DNA from: an uncultured Alphaproteobacteria bacterium
GTDB taxonomy: Bacteria; Pseudomonadota; Alphaproteobacteria; Micavibrionales; Micavibrionaceae
Direction: 5' to 3'
DNA: 64,000 nt
Assembly: GCA_937923625.1 (NCBI GenBank)
Contig: CALDTV010000017.1
Coordinates: 1-64,000, forward strand
Shown piece after piece: positions 53,886 to 62,272 of this stretch (position 1 is its first letter; every line of letters begins with the position of its first letter). The notes beneath the pieces were generated by a model that ran no database searches, had not been told where the DNA came from, and saw only the letters and a list, made by a program, of their open reading frames with translations. Position numbers and translations under genes: made by a program.

Positions 53886-54712
53886 ATGACAAAATAGATT
53901 CATATAAGGCGACTTCAAATGATGAAGAAACAGAAGATGCGCCAACATCCTCTGCACCGCGTCGCTTTAACCGCCGCGCAGGTGATCAACAGGGGCAAGG
54001 CTCCTCGATGTGGCTAATATCTTTTACGGATGTTATGGCGCTGATGCTGACATTTTTTGTCCTGCTATTTTCTATGTCCAGCCCAGACAAAGAAGATTGG
54101 GAGCGTATTAAAAATAACATTCAAGAAAATTTTAAAGTCGCCCAAGGAAAGCCATTAAACCGAAGCGACCAAGATGCCATTAACATTAATAAGATTAATT
54201 TTTCACGGGCGTTAGATTTAAAATATCTCAAAGCTATTATTTCAAATATAACGGAAGAGCAACCCGATTTAGGGATTGTTCGTGTTATGGCCGCCGATAA
54301 AAGCCTGATCATCGCTCTGCCCGCCGATTTAATTTTTGATGTCGGCGATGCAGAAATTAAGGGAGAGGCAAATAAAGCTTTGTTTGCCTTAGCAGGAACA
54401 TTAGGCCGCATTAAGAATCGAATTGAAATTGTTGGGCATACTGATCCCCGTCCTGTTCGGGGGGGAGAGTTTTCTTCCAATTGGGAATTGTCACTAGCAC
54501 GGGCAACAAATGTGGCTGCCTTGTTAGAGCGTGTTGGCTATAATAAACCTATTACCGTTCGCGGTCAGGCGAGTGGACGTTATGGTGATATTTCTAACAG
54601 TATTCCTGCGGATGAGCGGAGCGCTTTATCACGGCGGGTGGATATTGTGGTTATGGAAGATGACGGACGCCGACTTAAATTATTTGATTTGGGGCTTCCT
54701 TCTCGCTTTTAA
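53882..54712 (+). CDS. motB: Flagellar stator protein MotB
   Basis: 276 residues. SFTDVMALMLTFFVLLFSMS (about 47-66) holds the channel aspartate. The OmpA-like peptidoglycan-binding domain follows with IEIVGHTDPRPVRGGEFSSNWELSLARA and SALSRRVDIVV. Partner of MotA at 28682. ATGA overlap with the preceding MotB-like gene. Complete in length. Confidence 0.94.
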   Translation: MNDKIDSYKATSNDEETEDAPTSSAPRRFNRRAGDQQGQGSSMWLISFTDVMALMLTFFVLLFSMSSPDKEDWERIKNNIQENFKVAQGKPLNRSDQDAININKINFSRALDLKYLKAIISNITEEQPDLGIVRVMAADKSLIIALPADLIFDVGDAEIKGEANKALFALAGTLGRIKNRIEIVGHTDPRPVRGGEFSSNWELSLARATNVAALLERVGYNKPITVRGQASGRYGDISNSIPADERSALSRRVDIVVMEDDGRRLKLFDLGLPSRF

Positions 54713-54808
54713 ATTATTTCAGCCCTTTGAGCATTTTAACGGGGCAAAACTTGATTGAAATCATTGGCATTGCTTGTTCTTTAATTTTGTCTATGGCAAA
54801 ATTTGAAT

Positions 54809-57712
54809 ATGAAATTTTCATTTATTTTCAACATTCTAATGCTTATTGCCCTTGTGGTCGTGCCACAGAAAAGCTATGCACAAAGCAAAGTTGATATTCG
54901 CGCGGGAACGCACGCTGATTATTCGCGTCTTGTTTTTGATTGGGATAAAGCTCCTACTTATAAAGTGACAAAAAATGGTGGTGCGTTAAACATTGAATTT
55001 AATGCCCAAAGCGCCGCGAGTGTGTCGGCTGTTAATCAAGAGAAATTAAAGAATATTGGCACAGTTGATGTTACATCAAAAGCAGGGGCGCCTTTGGCAT
55101 TGTCTGTTGCTATCTCAGAAAAAAGTAACTTTCGACATTTTAAGATTGGTAAAAAAATTATTATAGATGTTTATAATGCCGCAGGAGAACCTTCCCGCAA
55201 AGCGGCTCAAAACACATCAATTGATACATCAAAGAATAAAGCGACGGAGACAGCCAAACAAGCTGTAAAAGATATCGCCGCTTTGGCAAAAAATAATTCC
55301 CAAGTCCGTGCGGAACTTAAAGAGCCTTTGCAAGATTTGAATTACGCGCCTGTTGCGGGGCAGGCGCCCCATGTCATTACCCTAACATCAACCAAAAATT
55401 TTGGTGCTGCCGTTTTTGAACGCGCGGGGTTTTTATGGATGGTGTTTAATCGGGCGGATCTTAAAACTGATCCTGTTATTTCGGGGCCAGATAAGAAAAA
55501 TTTTCCTAAGTTTGAAAAAATTCAATTAAAGAATGCGACAGCCTACCGCATGGCAAAACCAAGGGGGTATTATTTTTATGGTGAGGGTGGCGGGTTGCTC
55601 TGGCGTATTATTGCAACGCCAAATCCGCGTCAAACAAAACCTATCAGACCGAAGGTCATCAATAGTGAATTGTTTTGGCCGTTAAAGAAGCCATTGCAAG
55701 TAGCGACCGTGAATGACCCACTTATTGGCGATGAAATTAAAGTCGTAATGGTAGAAGATGCGACGGAATATGCAGGCCCACGCCGTCAATATGTGGATTT
55801 AGAAGTTCTGCCGTCAACTATCGGTGTGGCCTTTGTGCCCTTGGCGGATAATATTGAAACAACACGAAATGAAGAAGGTGTTTTTATCTCTAAACCTTTG
55901 GGGTTAGCTATCTCGTCATCGCGTGATATTGCCGCGGTTGAATTAAAAGATGATGTGCAAAAAGAAAATCAATTTTTTACGGAAGAAGAAAAAACGGAAC
56001 GTTTATCAAAAATTTTTGATTTCAGGCGTTGGGAAATGGGGGGCACAAATGCGCTAGAGCGAAACCGCCGTATTATTATGCGTGATGTGGGCACTAAGTT
56101 GGGCGCGGCAAAGGTGGAAGATTTGATTACATTAGCGAAATTAAATATTGCCAATGATCGCGGCCAAGAAGCTTTGGGGCTATTGCGTGTTGCGGCGCAG
56201 GAGTTGCCTGGGATTGATGAAGATGCTGAATTTATTGCGCTACAAGGGGCTGCCGCGACTTTAGCAGCAAAATATGATGAAGCCATTGAACTGCTTTCTT
56301 CTCCTAAATTAGAAAAAGTAGGAGAGATTAATTATTGGCGCTCCGCAGCTTTAGCGGGGTTAGAGGATTGGCGTCAAGCCGCGGAAACGATGCCTGCGGA
56401 TAATGATTTGCTCTCGCAATATCCGGTGCAGTTGCAAATTCCGTTGGCGTTAAAACTAACCGAAGTATCTTTAAGGGGCGCAAAGGCAGAAAAAGCAGAA
56501 GAGTTTTTAGAACTGCTGCAACCTGCTTTTCAAGACATGTCCAATGGCAACCAATCTGCTTGGAAATATTTGAATGGAGAGTTAGAGCGGCAAAAAGGAA
56601 ATGCTGACAAAGCAATGGATAATTGGAAACCATTATTAGATGGGCGCGATGATTATTACCGCGCAAAAGCGGCTTTATCTGCTACCCGATTGCAACTAGA
56701 ACGGCGTAAAATTACCAAAGAAAAAGCGATTGATCGTTTGGAAGGTCTGCGTTATGCGTGGCGTGGAGACGAGCTAGAGAGTTTAATTAACTTGCGCCTT
56801 GGTGAAGTCTATATTGATAACGGTGATTACCTGAAAGGGCTTTCGACGTTGCGTAATGCTGTTTCGATGTCCCCTGATTCAAAAATTACGGAGGAAGTGA
56901 CCTCTTATATGACGCAAACATTTGAATCTCTTTTTACTGAAGGGAAGCTTAAAAATATTTCGGCGTTGGACGCGGTTAGTATCTATGATGAATTTAAAGA
57001 GCTGACACCTGCAGGGCAGGAGGGCGATGTTTTTGTTCAAGAATTGGCAGAGCGTTTGGTCGATGTTGATCTTTTAGGGCGCGCGGCAGATTTGTTAGAT
57101 CATCAAATGGAACATCGCTTAACGGGGGGGCAGGCGGTTAATGTTGGCATACGCTTGGCGGCAATTCGTTTGCTGGATGGTAAGCCGCAAGACGCCTTGC
57201 GTGCATTGGATATGGCGTCGAAACAAATTACCGGCGGTCGTGCTGGTGAGCGGCGTCAAATAAGATTGCTACGCGCGCGCGCTTTATCAAAATCTGGGCA
57301 AGCGGATCAAGCTTTGGCACTGTTAAAAGATATGGGGAATAACCAAGATGTGTTGCGTTTACGTGCGGACATAGCTTGGAATGGATCTGTTTGGAGTGAA
57401 GCCGCCAAGGCGTTTAATCAATTAATTGCATTAGAATCTATTTCAAAAACACGCCCACCGAATGACTATCAAACAACGTTAATTTTAAACCGTGCGATTG
57501 CCTTGAATTTATCTGGTAGTCGCTCCGCGTTGGATAGCCTGCGGGCGGAATATGGGGACTTGATGACACAAAGTGATAAGGGAAAATTATTTGATCTTGT
57601 GTCACGGCCGCGTAAGCTTGGAATGCTGTCTGATCGCTCAACGGTGGGATCGTTAATTTCCGAAGTTGATTTATTTGGTGATTTTCTTGAGAGCTACCGT
57701 AAGATAAACTAA
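54809..57712 (+). CDS. Large periplasmic TPR protein
   Basis: 967 residues. From ATG 54809 it has a signal peptide (MKFSFIFNILMLIALVV, cleavage after SYAQ), then an AMIN-like beta region (VDIRAGTHADYSRLVFDWD) and, from about residue 430, TPR-type helical repeats (NIANDRGQEALGLLRVAAQELP; GEVYIDNGDYLKGLSTLRNAV). A TTG two codons upstream is an alternative start. It follows motB and converges on fliP, whose stop it overlaps by 4 bp. Similar TPR proteins occur next to motB in other alphaproteobacteria; role unknown. Confidence 0.75.
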   Translation: MKFSFIFNILMLIALVVVPQKSYAQSKVDIRAGTHADYSRLVFDWDKAPTYKVTKNGGALNIEFNAQSAASVSAVNQEKLKNIGTVDVTSKAGAPLALSVAISEKSNFRHFKIGKKIIIDVYNAAGEPSRKAAQNTSIDTSKNKATETAKQAVKDIAALAKNNSQVRAELKEPLQDLNYAPVAGQAPHVITLTSTKNFGAAVFERAGFLWMVFNRADLKTDPVISGPDKKNFPKFEKIQLKNATAYRMAKPRGYYFYGEGGGLLWRIIATPNPRQTKPIRPKVINSELFWPLKKPLQVATVNDPLIGDEIKVVMVEDATEYAGPRRQYVDLEVLPSTIGVAFVPLADNIETTRNEEGVFISKPLGLAISSSRDIAAVELKDDVQKENQFFTEEEKTERLSKIFDFRRWEMGGTNALERNRRIIMRDVGTKLGAAKVEDLITLAKLNIANDRGQEALGLLRVAAQELPGIDEDAEFIALQGAAATLAAKYDEAIELLSSPKLEKVGEINYWRSAALAGLEDWRQAAETMPADNDLLSQYPVQLQIPLALKLTEVSLRGAKAEKAEEFLELLQPAFQDMSNGNQSAWKYLNGELERQKGNADKAMDNWKPLLDGRDDYYRAKAALSATRLQLERRKITKEKAIDRLEGLRYAWRGDELESLINLRLGEVYIDNGDYLKGLSTLRNAVSMSPDSKITEEVTSYMTQTFESLFTEGKLKNISALDAVSIYDEFKELTPAGQEGDVFVQELAERLVDVDLLGRAADLLDHQMEHRLTGGQAVNVGIRLAAIRLLDGKPQDALRALDMASKQITGGRAGERRQIRLLRARALSKSGQADQALALLKDMGNNQDVLRLRADIAWNGSVWSEAAKAFNQLIALESISKTRPPNDYQTTLILNRAIALNLSGSRSALDSLRAEYGDLMTQSDKGKLFDLVSRPRKLGMLSDRSTVGSLISEVDLFGDFLESYRKIN

Positions 57713-58557
57713 CCAGTGCCTGCTACGGCAGCGGCGGGCCCCGTAGGGCCGAAGCTTTGGATGAGTGAGCCAGAGATAAGATACCAGCCATCGACGAGCA
57801 CGAAGAAAATAATCTTAAATGGCAGGGAGATCATCACGGGTGGTAGCATCATCATACCCATCGACATTAGGATGGAGGCTGTGACCATATCAATAATCAA
57901 AAACGGTAAGAAGAGCATAAAGCCAATTTCAAAAGCACGGCGTAATTCCGATATCATAAAAGAGGGCACGAGGACTTGTATCGGAATATCCATTGGCTCA
58001 GCATAAGGGCCGCTATTGCTTAACTCTGTGAAAAGCTCGACATCTTTTGTGCGGACATGGTTAAGCATAAATTCTTTAAACGGTTCAATCCCACGCTCGA
58101 AAGCTTCGACTTCGTCTATTTCTTCATTCATTAACGGCTTCAACGCTTGGTCATATGCTTTGGTGAAAGTTGGCGCCATGATGAAAAATGTGAGGAACAA
58201 CGCAAGTGATACCATCACGGTATTGGGCGGTGTTTGTTGAATACCAATCGCGGTTCTAAGGAATGACAACACAACAATAATGCGTGTGAAGGATGTCATC
58301 ATAATCAAGATAGATGGCGCGAGTGATAGCACCGTGAGAATTCCAACCAATTGAATTACGCGGCCCGTCACTGTGCCGCCTTCGCCGGGACCTAAATCAA
58401 TCGATACTGCTTGTGCTAATGCAGGGTTGGTTGTGAGGGCGAATAAGAGCGCGCCACAGATGGTGGTGATAAGCAAATTAAACGCGATAAAACGTTTCAT
58501 ATTTTTGCTGAAAAATGGTGTTGGTTTTATTTCTGTCGATTTTATTTTTTTAGTCAT
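57709..58557 (-). CDS. fliP: Flagellar export gate protein FliP
   Basis: 282 residues from ATG 58557, overlapping the fliO stop by 8 bp. A signal-like N-terminus is followed by SLAPSILIMMTSFTRIIVVLSFLRTAIGIQQTPPN, the FliP hallmark, then the AFEIGFMLFLPFLIIDMVTASILMSMGMMMLPPVMISLPFK block. A start at MKRFIAFNLL (residue 20) is possible. Central pore component with FliQ and FliR, which are 3 kb away on the other strand. Confidence 0.96.
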   Translation of the reverse strand: MTKKIKSTEIKPTPFFSKNMKRFIAFNLLITTICGALLFALTTNPALAQAVSIDLGPGEGGTVTGRVIQLVGILTVLSLAPSILIMMTSFTRIIVVLSFLRTAIGIQQTPPNTVMVSLALFLTFFIMAPTFTKAYDQALKPLMNEEIDEVEAFERGIEPFKEFMLNHVRTKDVELFTELSNSGPYAEPMDIPIQVLVPSFMISELRRAFEIGFMLFLPFLIIDMVTASILMSMGMMMLPPVMISLPFKIIFFVLVDGWYLISGSLIQSFGPTGPAAAVAGTG

Positions 58558-58843
58558 TCGTTTTTGGCGTTTCACTCTTTGGCTCTTTTATATTTGTTTC
58601 AATGACAGTTTCACCCGAAGCGCTCAAAAGCACAAGATGTTGTGTGTCATCGCGTTGTATAATCATGGCTTTGCGGCGGGCATCAAGTGGCAGTACCTCA
58701 AGAATTTTTAAACGTTTGTTTTTTGTCGTGGTCAGACCGCCATGCGTAAAACCAAGGCGTTTTAGCACAAAGGCCAAGCCCCCCATTAACGATAGAACAA
58801 AAATCATCGCAAAGAAAAATTTTAAGTAATCGGATGGCTCCAT
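58550..58843 (-). CDS. fliO: Flagellar protein FliO
   Basis: 97 residues: one N-terminal membrane helix (7-27) and a cytosolic domain with LKILEVLPLDARRKAMIIQRD and QHLVLLSASGETVIE, the FliO pattern. It stabilises FliP during assembly. Sits directly upstream of fliP; its ATG overlaps the preceding stop by 1 base (TAATG). Confidence 0.88.
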   Translation of the reverse strand: MEPSDYLKFFFAMIFVLSLMGGLAFVLKRLGFTHGGLTTTKNKRLKILEVLPLDARRKAMIIQRDDTQHLVLLSASGETVIETNIKEPKSETPKTND

Positions 58844-59118
58844 TATTCAAGCCCCTGCTGTTGGGATGTCAAACCATTTTGAAATTCTTGTAAAGCCAAG
58901 CCCAATGCTTCGAGCTTAGAAATCATGTCAGCCATGACGGGTTGTACTTGGGTGGCATCGGCAGGGGGAAGGCGCAGGGTGGCTTCGCATAGTTTTTCTA
59001 TCTCACCATCCAAATGGGATAGATTTACGACTTCACCATCACTCAGGCTGTTATGGGCGGATTCGATGAAATCACTTAATTCTTGAAGGCGGGCGGAAAT
59101 ATCTTGCGCATTACTCAT
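58843..59118 (-). CDS. Small helical flagellar-cluster protein
   Basis: 91 residues, soluble, largely helical (MSNAQDISARLQELSDFIES; QPVMADMISKLEALGLALQE). Not recognised with certainty. Size and helical nature recall FliT-type chaperones, but no motif proves it. Coupled on both sides: an 8-bp overlap with the FlhB C-domain-like gene and TAATG with fliO. Confidence 0.65.
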   Translation of the reverse strand: MSNAQDISARLQELSDFIESAHNSLSDGEVVNLSHLDGEIEKLCEATLRLPPADATQVQPVMADMISKLEALGLALQEFQNGLTSQQQGLE

Positions 59119-59536
59119 TGGTTAAGTCCTTGTTATTATGCCCGTCATTGACTGAGTCATTCATAGCATCTTTTAGGATGGCATCAAATGGGTTTGGCTC
59201 TCCATTGGCGCGATAGACATAAGACAGAACTTCGGCGACAGCCATAAAAGCTTCGGAAGGAATCGGACTTTCTAGCTCAATTTTAGCCAAAATTTCTACT
59301 AAATCGGCGTCTGTGCGGACTTTGATGTCATTTTCATAGGCTAATTGCAAGATTTGCTCGGCAATTTTTCCCCTTCCTGCGGCGGCAATGACGGGTAAAC
59401 TGCCATCCTCGCCGCCATCGGTGAGGGCAACGGCTGTCAGTCGATCTGGTTTTTCCGTTATATTTAAAGGCTTTAGCAGCTCATCCCTATCTATTTCGCC
59501 GCCTTTTTTATAGCCATCATCGAATTTATCGCTCAT
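59111..59536 (-). CDS. FlhB C-terminal-domain-like protein (FhlB type)
   Basis: 141 residues from ATG 59536. The core PDRLTAVALTDGGEDGSLPVIAAAGRGKIAEQILQLAYENDIKV and IPSEAFMAVAEVLSYVYR parallels the cytosolic domain of FlhB, without the membrane part. The autocleavage motif NPTH is absent. Such stand-alone FlhB-like proteins can substitute for or assist FlhB-C in substrate switching. First gene of the fliO-fliP transcript. Its start abuts the flgB sigma-54 promoter on the other strand. Confidence 0.82.
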   Translation of the reverse strand: MSDKFDDGYKKGGEIDRDELLKPLNITEKPDRLTAVALTDGGEDGSLPVIAAAGRGKIAEQILQLAYENDIKVRTDADLVEILAKIELESPIPSEAFMAVAEVLSYVYRANGEPNPFDAILKDAMNDSVNDGHNNKDLTNE

Positions 59537-59546
59537 GAGCCAAGTT

Positions 59547-59562
59547 TGGCACGGTTTCTGCA
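59547..59562 (+). promoter_or_regulatory. Sigma-54 promoter of the flgB operon
   Basis: TTGGCAC-N5-CTGCA (from 59546; GG 59548-59549, GC 59560-59561, N10). Complete -24 consensus. Initiation near 59573 gives a 25-nt leader to flgB. It lies only 10 bp from the start of the divergent FlhB-like gene. Confidence 0.78.
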
Positions 59563-59597
59563 ATGTTAGAACTGTAATTTTAAAACAGAGGTTAATT

Positions 59598-60008
59598 ATG
59601 GACATTAAAGAAATCGGATTATTTCAAGCAATGGGCGCAAAGATGAACTATCTGAGCACACGTCAAGGTGTTTTGGCGCAGAATATCGCAAATGCTGATA
59701 CGCCAGAATATCGCCCGCGTGATTTAACCGACGTAGATTTTGGTGCGGTTTTACAAGATGTTACGGGCTCTAAAAAAGTGCGCATGGATCGTACAACGCA
59801 AGGGCATATGACACCTGGCGGCAATTTGGATACAGCAGATAGCAGAAAATCACGCATCACATATGAGGTCGCACCAGGTGACAATGCGGTGATTATTGAA
59901 GAACAAATGATCAAAGCGACTGAAACGACAATGGATTACAACTTAATGACAAACCTGATGCGCAAAAATATTGGATTGATCCAAACCGCGCTCGGTAATG
60001 GTAGATAG
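59598..60008 (+). CDS. flgB: Proximal rod protein FlgB
   Basis: 136 residues from ATG 59598 (AGAGGTTAATT upstream). MDIKEIGLFQAMGAKMNYLSTRQ, then QNIANADTPEYRPRDL, the FlgB motif, and C-terminal MIKATETTMDYNLMTNLMRKNIGLIQTALG. The longer frame to 59535 covers the promoter and is rejected. Heads flgB-flgC-fliE. Confidence 0.96.
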   Translation: MDIKEIGLFQAMGAKMNYLSTRQGVLAQNIANADTPEYRPRDLTDVDFGAVLQDVTGSKKVRMDRTTQGHMTPGGNLDTADSRKSRITYEVAPGDNAVIIEEQMIKATETTMDYNLMTNLMRKNIGLIQTALGNGR

Positions 60009-60044
60009 ATAGAGATAAACAAAGAATAAGTAAGGGAGATTAAA

Positions 60045-60458
60045 ATGGCTGATATGCAAGACGCACTAATGATTTCTGCAATGGGAATGCGCGCACAAGG
60101 CGAGCGGACACGCGTAATTTCGGAAAATATTGCCAACGCTGGTACAGCAGCGCTCACAGCGGACTCGGAACCTTATTCGCGGAAAGTTATTACTTTCAAG
60201 AACGAGTTAGACCGTGAAGACGGTATTCGTAAAGTAAAAGTAGAAAATATTACAGATGATCGCCGCGAAGATTTCCCGTTAAAATTTATGCCCGATCATC
60301 CTGGGGCGGATGCTGCGGGATATGTAAAAATGCCGAACGTGAATATGTTAATTGAACTAAATGATATGCGTGAAGCGCAAAGAAGTTACGAAGCCAATTT
60401 AGGAATGATTGAGCAATCACGGACAATGATGTTCCGCACGATTGATATGCTTCGTTAA
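60045..60458 (+). CDS. flgC: Proximal rod protein FlgC
   Basis: 137 residues: MGMRAQGERTRVISENIANAGT at the N-terminus, a variable middle with YSRKVITFKNELD, and the C-terminal NVNMLIELNDMREAQRSYEANLGMIEQS. Typical FlgC length. 36 bp from flgB, same operon. Confidence 0.97.
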   Translation: MADMQDALMISAMGMRAQGERTRVISENIANAGTAALTADSEPYSRKVITFKNELDREDGIRKVKVENITDDRREDFPLKFMPDHPGADAAGYVKMPNVNMLIELNDMREAQRSYEANLGMIEQSRTMMFRTIDMLR

Positions 60459-60519
60459 AAAAATAAGACTAATTTAACCAAAATTGTGATATGATAAAAG
60501 ATACACAATAGGAAATAAC

Positions 60520-60831
60520 ATGATTGACCATCTTACGAATCCCGCTGCTGCTGCCAATGCCTATGCTAAATCAGGCAAGACAATTGATGCCCCAGGATTG
60601 GGCGCACCAAAAGGGGATTCTTTTGCCGATATCGTAAAAAATGCGGCGATTAAATCAATCAATACGCTACGTGCTGGTGAAGCGGCCTCTGCCCGCGCGG
60701 TTAGTGGCGAAGCATCTTTGCCTGAAGTCGTGCAAGCTATTACGGCGTCAGAAGTAACCCTTCAAACCGTGGTCGCCATGCGTGACCGCCTTGTAGGTGC
60801 TTATCAAGAAATCATGCGGATGCCCGTTTAA
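60520..60831 (+). CDS. fliE: MS-ring-rod junction protein FliE
   Basis: 103 residues. GDSFADIVKNAAIKSINTLRAGE and the C-terminal SLPEVVQAITASEVTLQTVVAMRDRLVGAYQEIMRMPV match FliE. Joins MS ring to rod. Followed by a 205-bp gap with nested inverted repeats (CCCTAT..ATAGGG enclosing CTATCAA..TTGATAG at 60938-60970), without a clear U-run. Confidence 0.95.
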   Translation: MIDHLTNPAAAANAYAKSGKTIDAPGLGAPKGDSFADIVKNAAIKSINTLRAGEAASARAVSGEASLPEVVQAITASEVTLQTVVAMRDRLVGAYQEIMRMPV

Positions 60832-61001
60832 TAAACACATTGCTTTCATTAAAAGAACTTCATTACACTTCACTTTAAATTTATTGGCATAATCTAAATT
60901 GCAGAAGAAAAGCTTTCTTACCATTGTTGCCACTAAACCCTATATTATCTATCAACAATAATTGATAGGGCGCAATGCGAAATGACTAATATATAAGGTT
61001 C

Positions 61002-61030
61002 TTGTCACTATAGCCTTGCGCCTGTAAACT
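61002..61030 (+). promoter_or_regulatory. Candidate sigma-70 promoter of fliQ
   Basis: TTGTCA (61002-61007), 17-bp spacer, TAAACT (61025-61030). The fliQ ATG at 61037 is where transcription would begin, suggesting a leaderless mRNA; no Shine-Dalgarno is visible. Both elements match imperfectly. Confidence 0.35.
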
Positions 61031-61036
61031 GTTTCC

Positions 61037-61306
61037 ATGAACCAGAATGAAATTATCGATATTGCGCGGGAAGCGATCATGATCGTGATCCAAATCGGCA
61101 TGCCTGTTATGTTAGTGGGGCTTGTTGTTGGTGTTGCTATTGCGCTGGTTCAGGCTTTAACTCAAGTGCAAGAAATTACATTGGTTTTCGTGCCCAAAAT
61201 TTTGGCAATTTTCTTGGCAATTTTTGTTTTTCTTCCAGGCTTTGCCGCCGTGATGATTAGCTTTATGGAGCGCATTGCCGACCGCATTATTGGGTTGGGT
61301 AATTAA
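61037..61306 (+). CDS. fliQ: Flagellar export gate protein FliQ
   Basis: 89 residues, two membrane helices (about 15-38 and 52-75), with IQIGMPVMLVGLVVGVAIALVQALTQVQEITLVFVPKI, the FliQ signature. Gate component with FliP and FliR. Separated from fliR by 115 bp occupied by a degenerate palindromic repeat. Confidence 0.97.
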   Translation: MNQNEIIDIAREAIMIVIQIGMPVMLVGLVVGVAIALVQALTQVQEITLVFVPKILAIFLAIFVFLPGFAAVMISFMERIADRIIGLGN

Positions 61307-61313
61307 ATATCTT

Positions 61314-61402
61314 GTCATTGTGAGGAATAAAATGACGAAGCAATTTAATAGGCGCGTAATAAAAATTATATTGCCGTGTTCTTTATGTTCTTTCGTCATG
61401 AC
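61314..61402. repeat. Degenerate copy of the CATTGCGAG palindromic repeat
   Basis: The left arm GTCATTGTGAGGAA..TGACG..GCAAT aligns with the copy at 45764 at about three quarters of positions; the right end reads TTTCGTCATGAC. It fills the fliQ-fliR spacer and lies inside an expected operon. Confidence 0.6.
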
Positions 61403-61421
61403 AAAAAGAAAAAATTAACCC

Positions 61422-62195
61422 ATGCAATCGATTGAAGAATTTTTGGTAACGGGCGTTTTTGCTTTTATGCTGATCTTTGTACGACTTGGCACAGCTATGA
61501 TGATTATGCCGGGTATTGGCGATAGCTTTGTTCCAACAAATATACGCCTACTTTTTTCGCTCGCTTTTGCTTTTGTGTTAACGCCCATTGTACAAAATTA
61601 TATGCCGTCGCCAATTCCGTCTGTGCCTGTCTTATTTACATTGATTGTCATGGAATTTGTTGTTGGTTTGTTTATTGGCACCATCGCACGAATTTTTATG
61701 GCTGCACTCGATACAGCTGGGATGGTTATTTCGATGACATCAGGTTTGGCGAATGCCCAAGTTTTTAATCCTGCTTCCTCGTCGCAAGGCTCAATCGCTG
61801 GGGCGTTTTTATCTATGACGGCTGTTGTTTTGTTGTTTGCGACCAATATGCATCACATGCTTATCTATGGTTTGGTCGATAGCTATAATATGTTTCCCAT
61901 CGGCGAAGTGCCAGATTCTGGTAGTATGGCTCAAATGGTTATTGGCGCATTTTCAAGTGCATTTTTAATCGGTTTTCAAATTGCTATCCCGTTCGTGATT
62001 GTTGCAACGTTGCTCTATATTGGTATGGGGGTGCTCTCGCGTCTCATGCCACAAGTACAGGTGTTTATTTTAGCCCTGCCTGTACAAATTATGTTGTCAC
62101 TTTTGACGATGGGGCTGATTTTATCGTCTGCGATGTTGTTCTGGTTGACAAAATTTGAAGAAGCCATGGTCTTCTTTTTAACGTCGGCAGGATAA
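61422..62195 (+). CDS. fliR: Flagellar export gate protein FliR
   Basis: 257 residues, about six membrane helices. RLGTAMMIMPGIGDSFVPTNIRLLFSLAFAFVLTP and QVFNPASSSQGSIAGAFLSM match FliR. Gate component. 77 bp before flhB, same strand. Confidence 0.96.
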   Translation: MQSIEEFLVTGVFAFMLIFVRLGTAMMIMPGIGDSFVPTNIRLLFSLAFAFVLTPIVQNYMPSPIPSVPVLFTLIVMEFVVGLFIGTIARIFMAALDTAGMVISMTSGLANAQVFNPASSSQGSIAGAFLSMTAVVLLFATNMHHMLIYGLVDSYNMFPIGEVPDSGSMAQMVIGAFSSAFLIGFQIAIPFVIVATLLYIGMGVLSRLMPQVQVFILALPVQIMLSLLTMGLILSSAMLFWLTKFEEAMVFFLTSAG

Positions 62196-62272
62196 ATTTA
62201 GATTAATTTACTAAATTGCCTGTATACAAGGATGCTCTGGGGAAATTCATGACTTTATGATAAACTCATAAT

